Positions 53,119 through 62,731 of a stretch of 64,000 bases of DNA are shown piece by piece. The translations under genes and the position numbers were made by a program. Origin of the DNA: Bhargavaea cecembensis (GTDB taxonomy: Bacteria > Bacillota > Bacilli > Bacillales_A > Planococcaceae); NCBI RefSeq assembly GCF_001619585.1, contig NZ_LQNT01000001.1:1-64000 (forward strand), in the 5' to 3' direction. The notes below the pieces were generated by a model. It did not search any database. It was given only the letters and a program-made list of their open reading frames with translations, and was not told where the DNA came from. Positions within the stretch are counted from its first letter, which is position 1; every line of letters starts with the position of its first letter.

Positions 53119-55908
53119 TTGAACTGGTTTAAACGACTTCTGAATAAAGTCACCGAAGAAGAACAGACGGAAGAACTCGAAAAAACCGATTACATAGAAC
53201 GAAATGAGCCTGTGGAAAAAACGGATGTCGGACGTCCGAAGTTCCGCTTCCCGCTTATTCCTGATGAACAAGAGATGATTGAAGGGGACCCGCTCCCGGC
53301 ACCTCCACCGCCAAGAGAGGACCATACTGCTTTTGATCCGTTCGAAGCGAATCCGCTTCCGGCACCATCTTCACCGAAAGGACACCGTACGTCCAGAGAG
53401 CCGTTTGCTCCGTCCGGCGGCCGCTTGCCGCTGCCGAAGCACCTGCGGGATGGCGGACAGGAAAGCTGGAGGACGGGGGAGGACCGTTATTCTCCGGCAC
53501 CTCCAGTACGTCGTGAGCCGGAGCCGCCGAGGACTTGGGAGGAAACTTCCCGGACGCTATCCCGGACTGCCAAGCCCGCCCTGGATGAGCGTCCCCGGCC
53601 GCCTAAGCGGGCGCGCGGGTTTATGATTTCCGACGTCCCATCCCCGGTCTACGGCTACATGAAACCGCCGGCGCCGCCTGTTGAGCCGGCGAAGGTCGAG
53701 TCTCCCGAAACGGGACTTGCCGATCTGATCCGTGAGCGTGAAACGGATGGCGGAGGGCGCAGTGCGGATGAAGTGATCGAGCAGCACCGGCCCGATACCG
53801 AATTGCCGCTTCCGAATTCCGGGAAGGATAAAGAAAAACAAACAAGCCCGGAAGAAAATATCCTGCCCGTTAAATCTGAGCAGGAACCGATGGAAAAAGC
53901 TGCAGCGGAGCAACAGCCTGCTGAAGAGCTTGTCATCACCCGTGTATCAGATCTTACAGCGACCTCCGAACCGGAACCTCCTGTGCAAAAACAGGAAGCC
54001 GAAGGTTCAGTGACAGCGGTCCGGCAAGCTGAACCTATGCAGGAAGAGATGGAAAAGGACCAGGAAAAAACTGCTCCGGCATTGCCGCAGCAAACGCTGA
54101 ATGATGAGCCGGAACGGTCGGAGCAGGAGTCGGTGACGGATGTTTCCGAATCAGAAAAGCGCCAGCCGAAACGGAAGTCAGGCACTCCGTTCAATGTCGT
54201 CATGCTGAAATCCGACCGCCAGCGAATGGAACAGCTGGAGCGGCTGAAAGGGCTGAAACCGTCAGCCGGGCAGACTGACGGACCAAAGCCGTACAAAGAG
54301 GCAAATGAAAGCAGGCCGGTTGAACCCGATCACGAAAACGAACCGGTAACGGCAGAACCGCGTGTTCAGGTCAGCAGCGAGACCGCGGCTTCCCGCATCA
54401 CCCAAGAAGAACCGACTGCTCCGGCATACCCGGAAGAAATCCCCGAATCAGAGTCCGATACGGAAGAACAGCCGCCGCACTATGTTTTCCCTGACAGAGC
54501 ATTCCTCCTTGAGCCCGAGGTTAAATCGCAAGATGCGGAATGGATGGAATCCCAGGCGGCCAAACTGGAAGAAGCGCTGTCCTACTTTTCGGTAAAGAGC
54601 AAGGTGATCGGCATGGTCCAGGGTCCTGCCGTCACACAGTTCGAGCTGAAGGTCGGCCACGGCACGAAAGTGAGCAAAATCCGGAACCTTCAGGATGACC
54701 TGAAGCTTGCGCTTGCAGCCAGAGATATCCGGATCCAGGCACCGATTCCCGGAAAAAGTTCAATCGGGATTGAAATTCCAAACCGGGTTTCCCGCCCGGT
54801 CAGGATATCGGAAGTGATCGGCTCCCAGGCATTCGAAGAGTCGGACTCTCCGCTTGAAGCGGTGCTCGGTCTGGACCTTGCCGGCCGGCCTTCGACCATC
54901 GATCTCAGAAAGATGCCGCACGGACTCATCGCAGGTGCCACCGGATCGGGGAAATCGGTCTGCATCAATTCGATTCTGACCAGTCTTCTCTATAAGGCCA
55001 CGCCGGATGAGCTTAGGCTTCTGCTCATCGACCCGAAAATGGTCGAACTCGCTCCGTATAATCGGATCCCTCATCTTGTCAGTCCTGTCATCACTGACGT
55101 CAAGGCGGCGAACGCCGCTCTGAAATGGGCAGTGGAAGAGATGGAAAGGCGATATGAGCTGTTTGCACACGGAGGCGTGAGGGACATTGCCAGATACAAT
55201 CAAAAAGCGGAGGAGCACCGGGAGTTCAGCAAGAAGCTGCCGTACCTCCTGATTGTCATCGACGAGCTGGCGGACTTGATGATGGTCGCGCCGGCCGAAG
55301 TGGAGGAATCCATCTGCCGGATCGCACAGAAAGCCCGGGCCTGCGGCATCCATCTGGTGATCGCGACACAGCGGCCATCCGTGGATGTCATCACCGGACT
55401 GATCAAGGCGAACGTGCCGACAAGGATCGCTTTCTCGGTATCCTCACAGGTGGATTCCCGTACGATCATTGACGTGCCGGGGGCCGAGAGGCTTCTCGGA
55501 AAAGGGGACATGCTCTATCTCGGAAACGGCATGTCCGCCCCCGCCCGTCTGCAGGGGACGTTCGTCACCGATGATGAGATCGAGCGGGTCACGGAATACG
55601 TGCGGCGCTCGGGAGAGCCGGATTACTTGTTCCGCCAGGAAGAACTGATCAAGAAGGCGGAGTCCCACGAAGCGGAAGATCCGCTGTTCGAAGACGCCTG
55701 CCGTTTTATCGCGGAGGCCGGAAGCGCTTCGACATCGATGCTGCAGCGGAAGTTCAGCATCGGCTACAATCGTGCAGCACGGCTGATCGATATGCTGGAA
55801 GACAGGGGATTCGTATCCCCGCAAAAGGGAAGCAAGCCCAGGGACGTCTATCTGACCCAGGATGCGGCAGCCACAGAACAGCCGGACGGACCCGCGCATA
55901 CGATATGA
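53119..55908 (+). CDS. sftA: DNA translocase SftA (FtsK family)
   Basis: The 929-residue soluble FtsK/SpoIIIE relative moves DNA out of the closing septum. The C-terminal motor has Walker A AGATGSGKS (605-613), Walker B LLIVIDELADLMM (about 709-721) and the arginine/coupling block RPSVDVITGLIKANVPTR. The gamma winged helix that reads KOPS-type sites is at about 845-905. There is no transmembrane domain, as in SftA. The first 500 residues are disordered, rich in Pro, Glu, Arg and Gln. The start is TTG 53119. Confidence 0.93.
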   Translation: MNWFKRLLNKVTEEEQTEELEKTDYIERNEPVEKTDVGRPKFRFPLIPDEQEMIEGDPLPAPPPPREDHTAFDPFEANPLPAPSSPKGHRTSREPFAPSGGRLPLPKHLRDGGQESWRTGEDRYSPAPPVRREPEPPRTWEETSRTLSRTAKPALDERPRPPKRARGFMISDVPSPVYGYMKPPAPPVEPAKVESPETGLADLIRERETDGGGRSADEVIEQHRPDTELPLPNSGKDKEKQTSPEENILPVKSEQEPMEKAAAEQQPAEELVITRVSDLTATSEPEPPVQKQEAEGSVTAVRQAEPMQEEMEKDQEKTAPALPQQTLNDEPERSEQESVTDVSESEKRQPKRKSGTPFNVVMLKSDRQRMEQLERLKGLKPSAGQTDGPKPYKEANESRPVEPDHENEPVTAEPRVQVSSETAASRITQEEPTAPAYPEEIPESESDTEEQPPHYVFPDRAFLLEPEVKSQDAEWMESQAAKLEEALSYFSVKSKVIGMVQGPAVTQFELKVGHGTKVSKIRNLQDDLKLALAARDIRIQAPIPGKSSIGIEIPNRVSRPVRISEVIGSQAFEESDSPLEAVLGLDLAGRPSTIDLRKMPHGLIAGATGSGKSVCINSILTSLLYKATPDELRLLLIDPKMVELAPYNRIPHLVSPVITDVKAANAALKWAVEEMERRYELFAHGGVRDIARYNQKAEEHREFSKKLPYLLIVIDELADLMMVAPAEVEESICRIAQKARACGIHLVIATQRPSVDVITGLIKANVPTRIAFSVSSQVDSRTIIDVPGAERLLGKGDMLYLGNGMSAPARLQGTFVTDDEIERVTEYVRRSGEPDYLFRQEELIKKAESHEAEDPLFEDACRFIAEAGSASTSMLQRKFSIGYNRAARLIDMLEDRGFVSPQKGSKPRDVYLTQDAAATEQPDGPAHTI

Positions 55909-55961
55909 ACGGATGGAAAAAATAACGAAAATGGTGCATCTGAAGGGCACCCGTTTGATGG

Positions 55962-55967
55962 TATAAT
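55962..55967 (+). promoter_or_regulatory. Extended -10 promoter of murC
   Basis: TGGTATAAT provides an extended -10 (TATAAT at 55962-55967) 57 bp before murC. No good -35 is seen. Confidence 0.55.
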
Positions 55968-56023
55968 CGGATAATGGCCTATTCTGCGCCGTATACAGGG
56001 ATTCCAATCCCGGGAGGTTTAGC

Positions 56024-57337
56024 ATGACAGTTTATCATTTCACCGGAATCAAAGGATCGGGCATGAGTTCTCTCGCGCAGATCCTGCATGACACCGGATA
56101 TAAAGTTCAAGGCTCTGATGTCGACAAATATTTCTTCACTGAAGAACCCCTGAAGGAACGGAATATTCCGATCCTTCCGTTTGACGCGGAAAATATCCGC
56201 GAAGGACTGACCATCATCGCGGGCAATGCGTTTCCGGACGACCATCCGGAACTGATCAAAGCACGTGAAATGGGACTGGATGTCATCCGCTACCATGAAT
56301 TCCTCGGGTCTTACATTGATTCGTTCGTTTCGGTTGCGGTGACCGGTTCCCATGGCAAGACATCGACCACCGGGCTTCTCGCCCACGTACTGGCCGGATA
56401 TGGCCCGACGTCTTATTTGATCGGGGACGGGACAGGGAAGGGAGATCCCGATGCGAAATTCTTTGCGCTCGAAGCATGTGAATACAAGCGCCATTTCCTT
56501 GCCTATGATCCCGACTATGCAATCATGACGAACATCGATTTCGACCATCCGGATTACTTTGCCGATGTCGACGATGTGTTTGCTGCGTTCCAGGAGATGG
56601 CCTACAAAGTGAAAAAATGCATCATTGCCTGCGGGGATGATGAACAATTGCAGCGCATCCAGGCCAATGTTCCGGTCGTCTACTACGGTTTCTCGCCGGA
56701 AAACGATTTTGTCGCCCATAACCTGCAACGGAGCGAAACGGGAACAACGTTTGATGTGAGGGTCCGGAACGAAGCCTATCAGACATTCCATGTGCCCCAG
56801 CCGGGCGACCATGCCGTGCTGAATGCACTTTCCGTCATTTCGCTCTGCAAATACGAAAACATTCCTGCGGACATCATCCAGGAACGGCTTGACACGTTTG
56901 GCGGGGTCAAGCGGCGGTTTACTGAATCGGTGATCGGAAGCAGAGTCATCATCGATGATTATGCACATCATCCGACCGAAATCCGTGCAACCATCCAATC
57001 AGCACGCCAAAAGTATCCCGGCCGGGAACTTGTGGCGATTTTCCAGCCGCACACCTTTACCAGAACGGCAAAGTTCATGGACGAATTCGCGGAGAGTCTC
57101 AGTACAGCGGATGCCGTTTATATTGCAGAAATCTTCGGGTCGGCCCGCGAACAGAAAGGTGATCTGAAAGCGGAAGATTTGGCCGAGAAGATCGGAGGAA
57201 GCCGGGCAATCCATGACGGTGAAGTCGATCAGTTGCTCGTACATGACAATGCAGTCCTCCTGTTTATGGGAGCCGGTGACGTGCAGAAATATGAAAAAGC
57301 CTTCACTGAGCTTGTGAAGGATGGAAAAACAGCCTGA
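56024..57337 (+). CDS. murC: UDP-N-acetylmuramate-L-alanine ligase MurC
   Basis: The 437-residue Mur ligase adds L-Ala to UDP-MurNAc in the cytoplasm. It shows [15 protein letters not shown] at the N-terminus, the P-loop [13 protein letters not shown] (about 105-117), [11 protein letters not shown] and FQPHTFTRT. The GGGAGG SD precedes ATG 56024. It lies between sftA and ytxG as in B. subtilis. Length is typical. Confidence 0.97.
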   Translation: MTVYHFTGIKGSGMSSLAQILHDTGYKVQGSDVDKYFFTEEPLKERNIPILPFDAENIREGLTIIAGNAFPDDHPELIKAREMGLDVIRYHEFLGSYIDSFVSVAVTGSHGKTSTTGLLAHVLAGYGPTSYLIGDGTGKGDPDAKFFALEACEYKRHFLAYDPDYAIMTNIDFDHPDYFADVDDVFAAFQEMAYKVKKCIIACGDDEQLQRIQANVPVVYYGFSPENDFVAHNLQRSETGTTFDVRVRNEAYQTFHVPQPGDHAVLNALSVISLCKYENIPADIIQERLDTFGGVKRRFTESVIGSRVIIDDYAHHPTEIRATIQSARQKYPGRELVAIFQPHTFTRTAKFMDEFAESLSTADAVYIAEIFGSAREQKGDLKAEDLAEKIGGSRAIHDGEVDQLLVHDNAVLLFMGAGDVQKYEKAFTELVKDGKTA

Positions 57338-57357
57338 ACAGGAAACTGCTTCAGTCA

Positions 57358-57396
57358 GAGCCATCGCTCCGGATGCCCGGAGCGATGGCTTTTTTA
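57358..57396 (+). terminator. Terminator of murC
   Basis: GCCATCGCTCCGG pairs with CCGGAGCGATGGC, followed by T6. Confidence 0.93.
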
Positions 57397-57622
57397 CTGA
57401 TGTAAAACAAAATGATGGATGTTCAGATGCAGATGTCCGGTGCAGCATCAGCCCGGGCATATGTTTCGGACAGTTCCGGCTATTGATTTTTGATGTGCAA
57501 ATTCCGTGTTTAGGAAGGAACCGCGAAGGTGCATGTTGAATAGGGGGAAGGAGCGTTTATTCCCTTTAGGACAGGGGTACAACGTTAGTATGGAACTGGC
57601 ATCATGAATAGGAGGAAGTGGC
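57397..57622. other. Intergenic region before ytxG
   Basis: About 225 bp without a supportable gene. The left part is featureless; the right part contains the sigma-B-type promoter at 57555-57580. Confidence 0.6.
57555..57580 (+). promoter_or_regulatory. Sigma-B-type promoter of ytxGH
   Basis: GTTTAT (57555-57560) and GGGTAC (57575-57580), spacing 14 bp, 43 bp before ytxG. The ytxGHJ operon of B. subtilis is a classical sigma-B/sigma-H target. Confidence 0.8.
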
Positions 57623-58117
57623 ATGGAAAATTTGTTGTACATCGCGGCGATTGTAGCGGCCGTTGCTTTTCTGATTTTATGCATCGCACTGGCCGTGACC
57701 CTCAACTCCGTGAAAAAGACGCTGAATAACGTCGCCTCCACGGTAGACGGCCTTGAAGGCCAACTTCAGGGGCTCACGAAGGAATCGACCGAATTGCTTC
57801 ACAAGACGAATCTGCTTGCTGAAGACATCCAGGAAAAGAGCCAAAAGCTCAATACAGTCGTACAGGCAGTGCAGGGCGTAGGCGAATCGGTCGGAAACCT
57901 CAATTCCTCCGTACGAAGGATCACGTCTTCCGTCGCATCCGAAGTGGAGCGCAATGAAGAAAAGATTGCACAGGTCGTGCAGTGGAGCAATGTGGTCATG
58001 GAAATACGAGATAAATGGAAAGAACGTACGGGTACCGGCAAGGATAAGGACGGATGGAACCGGTATTCTGTACCGGCCCAGAGGCGCCTGCCGGAACCAG
58101 GCAGAATCGATTCCTGA
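57623..58117 (+). CDS. ytxG: DUF948 general stress protein YtxG
   Basis: The 164-residue protein has one N-terminal transmembrane helix (IAAIVAAVAFLILCIALAV) and a long coiled coil (about 28-115) of the DUF948 type. The C-terminus is basic and disordered. The molecular role is unknown; it is stress-induced in B. subtilis. GGAGGAAG precedes ATG 57623. It is followed by ytxH after 50 bp with no terminator. Confidence 0.9.
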   Translation: MENLLYIAAIVAAVAFLILCIALAVTLNSVKKTLNNVASTVDGLEGQLQGLTKESTELLHKTNLLAEDIQEKSQKLNTVVQAVQGVGESVGNLNSSVRRITSSVASEVERNEEKIAQVVQWSNVVMEIRDKWKERTGTGKDKDGWNRYSVPAQRRLPEPGRIDS

Positions 58118-58167
58118 CCAGGCACCGATTGTTACAAAACCATTATTCCAATAAGGGAGGAACAAAC

Positions 58168-59157
58168 ATGAACAATGACAAACACCTGAAACCAAACTAC
58201 AATGAACCGGGCATGAACCGCGATTATTACGAGGCACAGGAGCAGGCGGCCGCATCCGGCGTCAATACGGACTATGCAACCGATTATGCGGAAAGCAAAC
58301 CTTCTTACGACATGTACAGTCCAAATCAGTATGACTACAGCTACCGCAATAACTACAGCGATTCTTTCTACCATGAAGGCCAAGAAAGGGAAGATAACGG
58401 CGGCGGCTTCATTGCAGGTGCGCTGATCGGTGCATTGATCGGCGCCGGCGCTGCACTCCTTCTTGCACCGAAGACCGGGAAGGAACTGCGCAGTGATGTG
58501 AGCAGTCAGGCCGGCACCATCAAAGAAAAAGGCATCGAGCTGACCCACGTGGCGAAGGACAAGACGTCCAACATCACCGGAACGGTGAAGGAGAAGACGG
58601 GCGATATCACCAAGAAGGTCCAGGATCAGACGAACAAGGTCGTCGACAAGGTGAAGTCGAAAAAAGGCCAGAACGCTCCGATGGATGACGGGACCGCTTC
58701 ATCCGAAGGGGAAGAACCGATTGAGCTGATCGACACAGTCGCAGAAAAAGTGGAATCAGCCATCGAGGGCAGTCAGGACACGATCAACTCCACTGCCGAC
58801 GCGCTGAAGACCGCTGTTGAAGAAAAAGAAAAAGAGGCGAAGGATATGGCGAAGAAATCCAATAACAATGCCAAATCCAATAACAACGCCAAATCCAATA
58901 ACAGCGCCCAATCCAATAATAATGCCAAATCGAACAAGGGATCCGCGAAGTCCGGCAACAACACGAAGTCCGCGAATAATAAGATGCCCGACACAAACTC
59001 CAACAACACCCCTAATGACCCGAGCACGAAAGACCAGCACAGCGGCAATACCCCATACAGCTACGATAACTCGGAAAACACCGGAGACAACAAAGTCATG
59101 GGGATGAACCATATCTCCAAAATTGAAAATAACAAAAAAGACAACAAAAACACTTAA
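58168..59157 (+). CDS. ytxH: General stress protein YtxH, long form
   Basis: The 329-residue protein contains the YtxH core: a glycine/alanine-rich membrane segment GGGFIAGALIGALIGAGAALLLAPKTGKELR (about 75-105) and an amphipathic coiled coil. Unlike the roughly 150-residue B. subtilis form, it has a long N-terminal Asn/Tyr-rich part and a C-terminal low-complexity tail with four NNNAKS-type repeats. GGGAGG precedes ATG 58168. ytxJ, which follows in B. subtilis, is absent here. Confidence 0.88.
   Translation: MNNDKHLKPNYNEPGMNRDYYEAQEQAAASGVNTDYATDYAESKPSYDMYSPNQYDYSYRNNYSDSFYHEGQEREDNGGGFIAGALIGALIGAGAALLLAPKTGKELRSDVSSQAGTIKEKGIELTHVAKDKTSNITGTVKEKTGDITKKVQDQTNKVVDKVKSKKGQNAPMDDGTASSEGEEPIELIDTVAEKVESAIEGSQDTINSTADALKTAVEEKEKEAKDMAKKSNNNAKSNNNAKSNNSAQSNNNAKSNKGSAKSGNNTKSANNKMPDTNSNNTPNDPSTKDQHSGNTPYSYDNSENTGDNKVMGMNHISKIENNKKDNKNT
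58861..58932 (+). repeat. 18-bp tandem repeat inside ytxH
   Basis: Four copies of AATAACAAYGCCAAATCC or close variants encode NNNAKS, NNNAKS, NNSAQS, NNNAKS. Confidence 0.85.
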
Positions 59158-59195
59158 AGGAAAAGTCCGCCCTGGCGGACTTTTCCTTTGTTTTC
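59158..59195 (+). terminator. Terminator of ytxGH
   Basis: AGGAAAAGTCCGCC pairs with GGCGGACTTTTCCT and is followed by a T-rich run. Confidence 0.9.
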
Positions 59196-59244
59196 ATTTG
59201 TAATCGCTTACATCTGAAAAGAAATATTATTCAGCAAATAAGTC

Positions 59245-59274
59245 GTGACAAAACCGTGCATACTCTACTATAAT
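59245..59274 (+). promoter_or_regulatory. Promoter of aroA
   Basis: GTGACA (59245-59250) and TATAAT (59269-59274), spacing 18 bp. The leader contains a GGCGGC...GCCGCC hairpin at 59296-59322. Confidence 0.65.
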
Positions 59275-59350
59275 GGGTTCATTATCTGTAAAAGGCGGCA
59301 CATGCAGCAGCTGCCGCCACAGTTAATCCAATAAGAGAGGGGATACGGGA

Positions 59351-60436
59351 ATGGGCCTAAATGATTTGGAAAGCCTTCGAGGCAAGGTAGACGAATTGAA
59401 CCTGGAAATCCTGCGCCTGATCAACGAGCGTGCGGAAGTCGTCCAGGAAATCGGTAAAGTTAAGGAAAAGCAAGGTGTCAACCGTTATGACCCTCTCCGT
59501 GAGCGCCATATGTTGAACCTTCTGAAAGACAACAACAACGGTCCTGTGCCGCAATCGACTGTTGACCATATTTTCAAAGAAATCTTCAAGACGGCTCTGG
59601 AACTTCAAGAAGATGATCACCGCAAAGCGCTCCTCGTCTCCCGGAAGAAGAAGCAGGAGGACACAATCGTTGATGTAAACGGTGCACAAATCGGCAAAGA
59701 CGTACCGACATTCATCTTCGGACCGTGTGCTGTTGAATCTTACGAGCAGGTGTCGACTGTAGCGGCTGCGCTTGCGGCAAAGGGACAGAAGCTGATCCGT
59801 GGCGGTGCCTACAAGCCACGCACTTCGCCGTACGACTTCCAGGGGCTCGGTCTTGAAGGCCTCAAGATCCTGAAGCGTGCAGCTGATGAGAACGGACTCG
59901 CGGTCGTCTCCGAAATCGTGACGCCGGGTCACCTTGAGGAAGCACTCGATTACGTGGATGTCATCCAGATCGGCGCCCGCAACATGCAAAACTTCGAACT
60001 TTTGAAGGCAGCCGGACAGGTGAATAAACCGGTCCTGCTCAAGCGGGGACTCGCCGCGACCATTGATGAATTCATCAATGCGGCGGAGTACATCATCTCC
60101 CAGGGCAACGATCAGATTATGCTTTGCGAGCGGGGGATCCGCACTTACGAGAAAGCGACCCGCAACACGCTCGATATTTCGGCTGTTCCGATTCTGAAGC
60201 AAGAAACGCACCTTCCGGTATTTGTCGACGTGACTCACTCCACAGGCCGCCGCGACCTGCTGCTTCCAACAGCCAAGGCTGCAATTGCAGTCGGCGCAGA
60301 CGGCGTCATGGCGGAAGTGCATCCGGATCCGGCAGTCGCGCTTTCGGATTCTGCACAGCAGATGAACCTCGAACAGTTCGACGAATTTTACGGCGAACTT
60401 CAAAAATTCATGAAAACCCATGCTGTAATGGCATAA
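59351..60436 (+). CDS. aroA: Bifunctional DAHP synthase / chorismate mutase AroA(G)
   Basis: This 361-residue fusion has an N-terminal AroQ-type chorismate mutase (about 1-90; [20 protein letters not shown]) and a C-terminal DAHP synthase of the KDSA-like class ([42 protein letters not shown]). It starts the shikimate pathway; the mutase domain serves as the chorismate/prephenate feedback sensor in B. subtilis. It is upstream of ccpA, as in B. subtilis. Its product eventually feeds the men genes in this window. Confidence 0.97.
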   Translation: MGLNDLESLRGKVDELNLEILRLINERAEVVQEIGKVKEKQGVNRYDPLRERHMLNLLKDNNNGPVPQSTVDHIFKEIFKTALELQEDDHRKALLVSRKKKQEDTIVDVNGAQIGKDVPTFIFGPCAVESYEQVSTVAAALAAKGQKLIRGGAYKPRTSPYDFQGLGLEGLKILKRAADENGLAVVSEIVTPGHLEEALDYVDVIQIGARNMQNFELLKAAGQVNKPVLLKRGLAATIDEFINAAEYIISQGNDQIMLCERGIRTYEKATRNTLDISAVPILKQETHLPVFVDVTHSTGRRDLLLPTAKAAIAVGADGVMAEVHPDPAVALSDSAQQMNLEQFDEFYGELQKFMKTHAVMA

Positions 60437-60437
60437 A

Positions 60438-60472
60438 GGGGAGCCGGAACGAAAAGTTCCGGCTTTTTCGTT
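60438..60472 (+). terminator. Terminator of aroA
   Basis: GCCGGAAC-GAAA-GTTCCGGC stem followed by T5. Confidence 0.9.
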
Positions 60473-60499
60473 TAAGTTCGAGAGAAACTGTCGTAAAAT
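60471..60499 (+). promoter_or_regulatory. Promoter of ccpA
   Basis: TTTAAG (60471-60476) and TAAAAT (60494-60499), spacing 17 bp, 39 bp before ATG 60539. Confidence 0.5.
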
Positions 60500-60508
60500 G
60501 AAAGAAAT

Positions 60509-60522
60509 AAGAAGCGTTTTCA
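60509..60522. promoter_or_regulatory. cre-like half site upstream of ccpA
   Basis: Read on the minus strand, TGAAAACGCTTCTT matches the first ten positions of TGWAANCGNTNWCA but misses the last three fixed ones. It lies at about +4 to +17, a place where binding would repress. Confidence 0.35.
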
Positions 60523-60538
60523 TCGGAGGGATCTTTTC

Positions 60539-61537
60539 ATGACAGTGACGATTTATGATGTGGCGCGGGAAGCCAATGTTTCAATGGCGACCGTTTCGCG
60601 GGTAGTCAACGGCAACCCGAACGTTAAGCCGGCAACACGGAAGCGGGTAAAGGAAGCCATTGAGAAACTCGGCTACCGCCCGAATGCGGTGGCACGGGGC
60701 CTTGCCAGCAAGAAGACGACTACGGTCGGCGTGATCATCCCGGATATTTCGAAAGGGTTCTACGCCGAATTGGCCCGCGGGATCAGTGACATTGCCACAA
60801 TGTATGAATACAATATCATCCTGTCGAACTCCGACGAGAATGAGGATAAGGAGATTCGCCTGATTGAAACGATGCTCGGCAAGCAGGTGGACGGTATCAT
60901 TCTCATGAGCGACCAGATCTCTCCCGGACTCAGGGAAGAAATCAGCCGGTCTTCGGTGCCGGTGGTCCTTGCGGGTACGGTTGATGAAACCGGTGCGTTT
61001 CCGTCCGTCAACATCAATTACCGCACAGCTGCGCGCGAGGCAGTCTCACATCTGCTCGAGAATGGCCATAAAGAAGTGGCGCTCGTCACCGGGCCGCTCG
61101 ATACAACCATCAATCGCGACCACCTTCTGGAGGGATATAAGGATGCCCTTCAAAATGGGGGTGTGGAGTACGATGAAGGCCTTGTTTTTGAGGTTGAAGA
61201 TTCATATGACGCCGCACTCGAGGCATGGCATGCGACGGACCGGCGCCCGACTGCTGTATTTGCCGGCAGTGATGAGCTGGCGATCGGGGTCATTCACGGG
61301 GTGATGGATGCCGGCCAGACGGTACCGGATGATGTGGAAGTCGTGGCATTCGAAAACACGAAACTTTCGAGGATGGTTCGCCCAAGACTGACATCAGTTG
61401 TTCTGCCGCTGTATGACATCGGTGCTGTTTCGATGCGCCTCCTGACAAAGTATATGAACAATGAGGAAGTCGGCGATCCGACCTTTATCCTTCCTCATCG
61501 TATCGAAGTGCGGGAATCCGCAAAATTTAATGACTGA
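60539..61537 (+). CDS. ccpA: Catabolite control protein A
   Basis: The 332-residue LacI-family regulator has an N-terminal HTH and hinge ([20 protein letters not shown], 3-22; [12 protein letters not shown]) and a periplasmic-binding-protein-like core with the HPr-Ser-P binding surface of the family. It binds cre sites when complexed with HPr-Ser46-P and controls carbon catabolite repression. GGAGGGA precedes ATG 60539. The location aroA-ccpA-acuCBA is the B. subtilis order. Confidence 0.97.
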   Translation: MTVTIYDVAREANVSMATVSRVVNGNPNVKPATRKRVKEAIEKLGYRPNAVARGLASKKTTTVGVIIPDISKGFYAELARGISDIATMYEYNIILSNSDENEDKEIRLIETMLGKQVDGIILMSDQISPGLREEISRSSVPVVLAGTVDETGAFPSVNINYRTAAREAVSHLLENGHKEVALVTGPLDTTINRDHLLEGYKDALQNGGVEYDEGLVFEVEDSYDAALEAWHATDRRPTAVFAGSDELAIGVIHGVMDAGQTVPDDVEVVAFENTKLSRMVRPRLTSVVLPLYDIGAVSMRLLTKYMNNEEVGDPTFILPHRIEVRESAKFND

Positions 61538-61538
61538 A

Positions 61539-61576
61539 CAAAAAGGAGTTGCCGGGCATCGGCAACTCCTTTTTCA
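61539..61576. terminator. Bidirectional terminator between ccpA and acuC
   Basis: AAAAAGGAGTTGCCG pairs with CGGCAACTCCTTTTT. It overlaps the last codons of acuC. Confidence 0.9.
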
Positions 61577-62731
61577 ATTTTTCTCGCTTCGGATGATGTG
61601 CAGGGCTTTCTCCATCATCAGGCGGTTTTTTTCCTCAATTTCCGATTTGCGGGGGATGGGCTTATAAAGCGGATCCGGGTCTTCCCAGTTCGGCATCAGC
61701 GGCACGGGGGCCTCGCTGCTGTATTTAATCAGCCAGCTTTGGGGCAGCGGACCTGTCGGAATTTCCGCCTCGTTCATCGTGAGCCAGATAAGCGACCACG
61801 CCCTGGGAACGACGCGCCAGATATCATAGCCTCCGCCACCGACGGCAATCCATCTGCCGCCGCAATACTGTTCTGCAAGTTCCATGGCCACTTTGGGGAT
61901 TTCCCTGTAGGTTCTCATGGTCGAGTGAAGATGGGTGAGTGGATCAAAGTAATGAGCATCCGCACCATTTTGTGTGAGAATCACATCAGGCTTGAAAAAC
62001 TCTGCGACTTCCCTGACTGAGGTCCGGTACACCTCGAGAAACGAATCATCTTCTGTAAAGGCATCGACCGGAAAATTAAAAGAGGTGCCGTACCCCTGAC
62101 CGCTTCCGCGCTCAGTGATCGAGCCGGTGCCGGGGAAGAGGTAGCGTCCCGTTTCATGGATGGACACCGTACAGACATCCGGATCGTCGTAAAAGCTCCA
62201 TTGCACGCCGTCTCCGTGGTGCGCATCGGTATCGATGTACAGGACACGCGCTCCGTACTTTTCCTGCATATAGCGAATGGCAACCGAGCTGTCATTATAA
62301 ACGCAGAATCCTGATGCTTTGCCGCGGAATCCGTGGTGAAGACCTCCGCCCAGATTGACCGCGCGCCTGGCACGGCCCTCCATCACCTCGTCCACGGCGG
62401 TCAGGGTGCCGCCGACCAGCTGCGCACTTGCTTCGTGCATATGCGGGAAGATCGGCGTGTCTTCAGTTCCGATTCCGTAATTCTCGGCAACGATCTGGTC
62501 GACTTCACCATTTCCGGCCTGCTTTACGATTTCGATGTAACGTTCATCATGAATCAGCGCCAGTTCCTCGTCGGTCGCGACCCTCGGCCCGACTATGGCA
62601 GAGTCGGACAGCGCGCCAATGGAGCGCAGGAGATCGGCCGTCAGCACGAGCCGTTTCTGATTGAACGGATGGGTCTCCGAGAACTTATAGTCGAGTTGCC
62701 CCTCGGAATAGACGAACGCCGCCCGTTTCAT
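61574..62731 (-). CDS. acuC: Acetoin utilization protein AcuC (class I HDAC-like)
   Basis: The 385-residue zinc deacetylase reactivates acetyl-CoA synthetase by removing the acetyl group added by AcuA. Active-site elements are NLGGGLHHGF, YIDTDAHHGDGVQ and TQNGADAHYFDP. The start is ATG 62731 (MKRAAFVYS), which overlaps the acuB stop as ATGA; the ATG at 62758 would extend back into acuB. Operon order acuA-acuB-acuC. Confidence 0.94.
   Translation of the reverse strand: MKRAAFVYSEGQLDYKFSETHPFNQKRLVLTADLLRSIGALSDSAIVGPRVATDEELALIHDERYIEIVKQAGNGEVDQIVAENYGIGTEDTPIFPHMHEASAQLVGGTLTAVDEVMEGRARRAVNLGGGLHHGFRGKASGFCVYNDSSVAIRYMQEKYGARVLYIDTDAHHGDGVQWSFYDDPDVCTVSIHETGRYLFPGTGSITERGSGQGYGTSFNFPVDAFTEDDSFLEVYRTSVREVAEFFKPDVILTQNGADAHYFDPLTHLHSTMRTYREIPKVAMELAEQYCGGRWIAVGGGGYDIWRVVPRAWSLIWLTMNEAEIPTGPLPQSWLIKYSSEAPVPLMPNWEDPDPLYKPIPRKSEIEEKNRLMMEKALHIIRSEKN

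Noticed and set aside
57321-57539. 72-codon frame downstream of murC
   Set aside because: It overlaps the end of murC and its terminator, with no SD and no similarity to any family I know.
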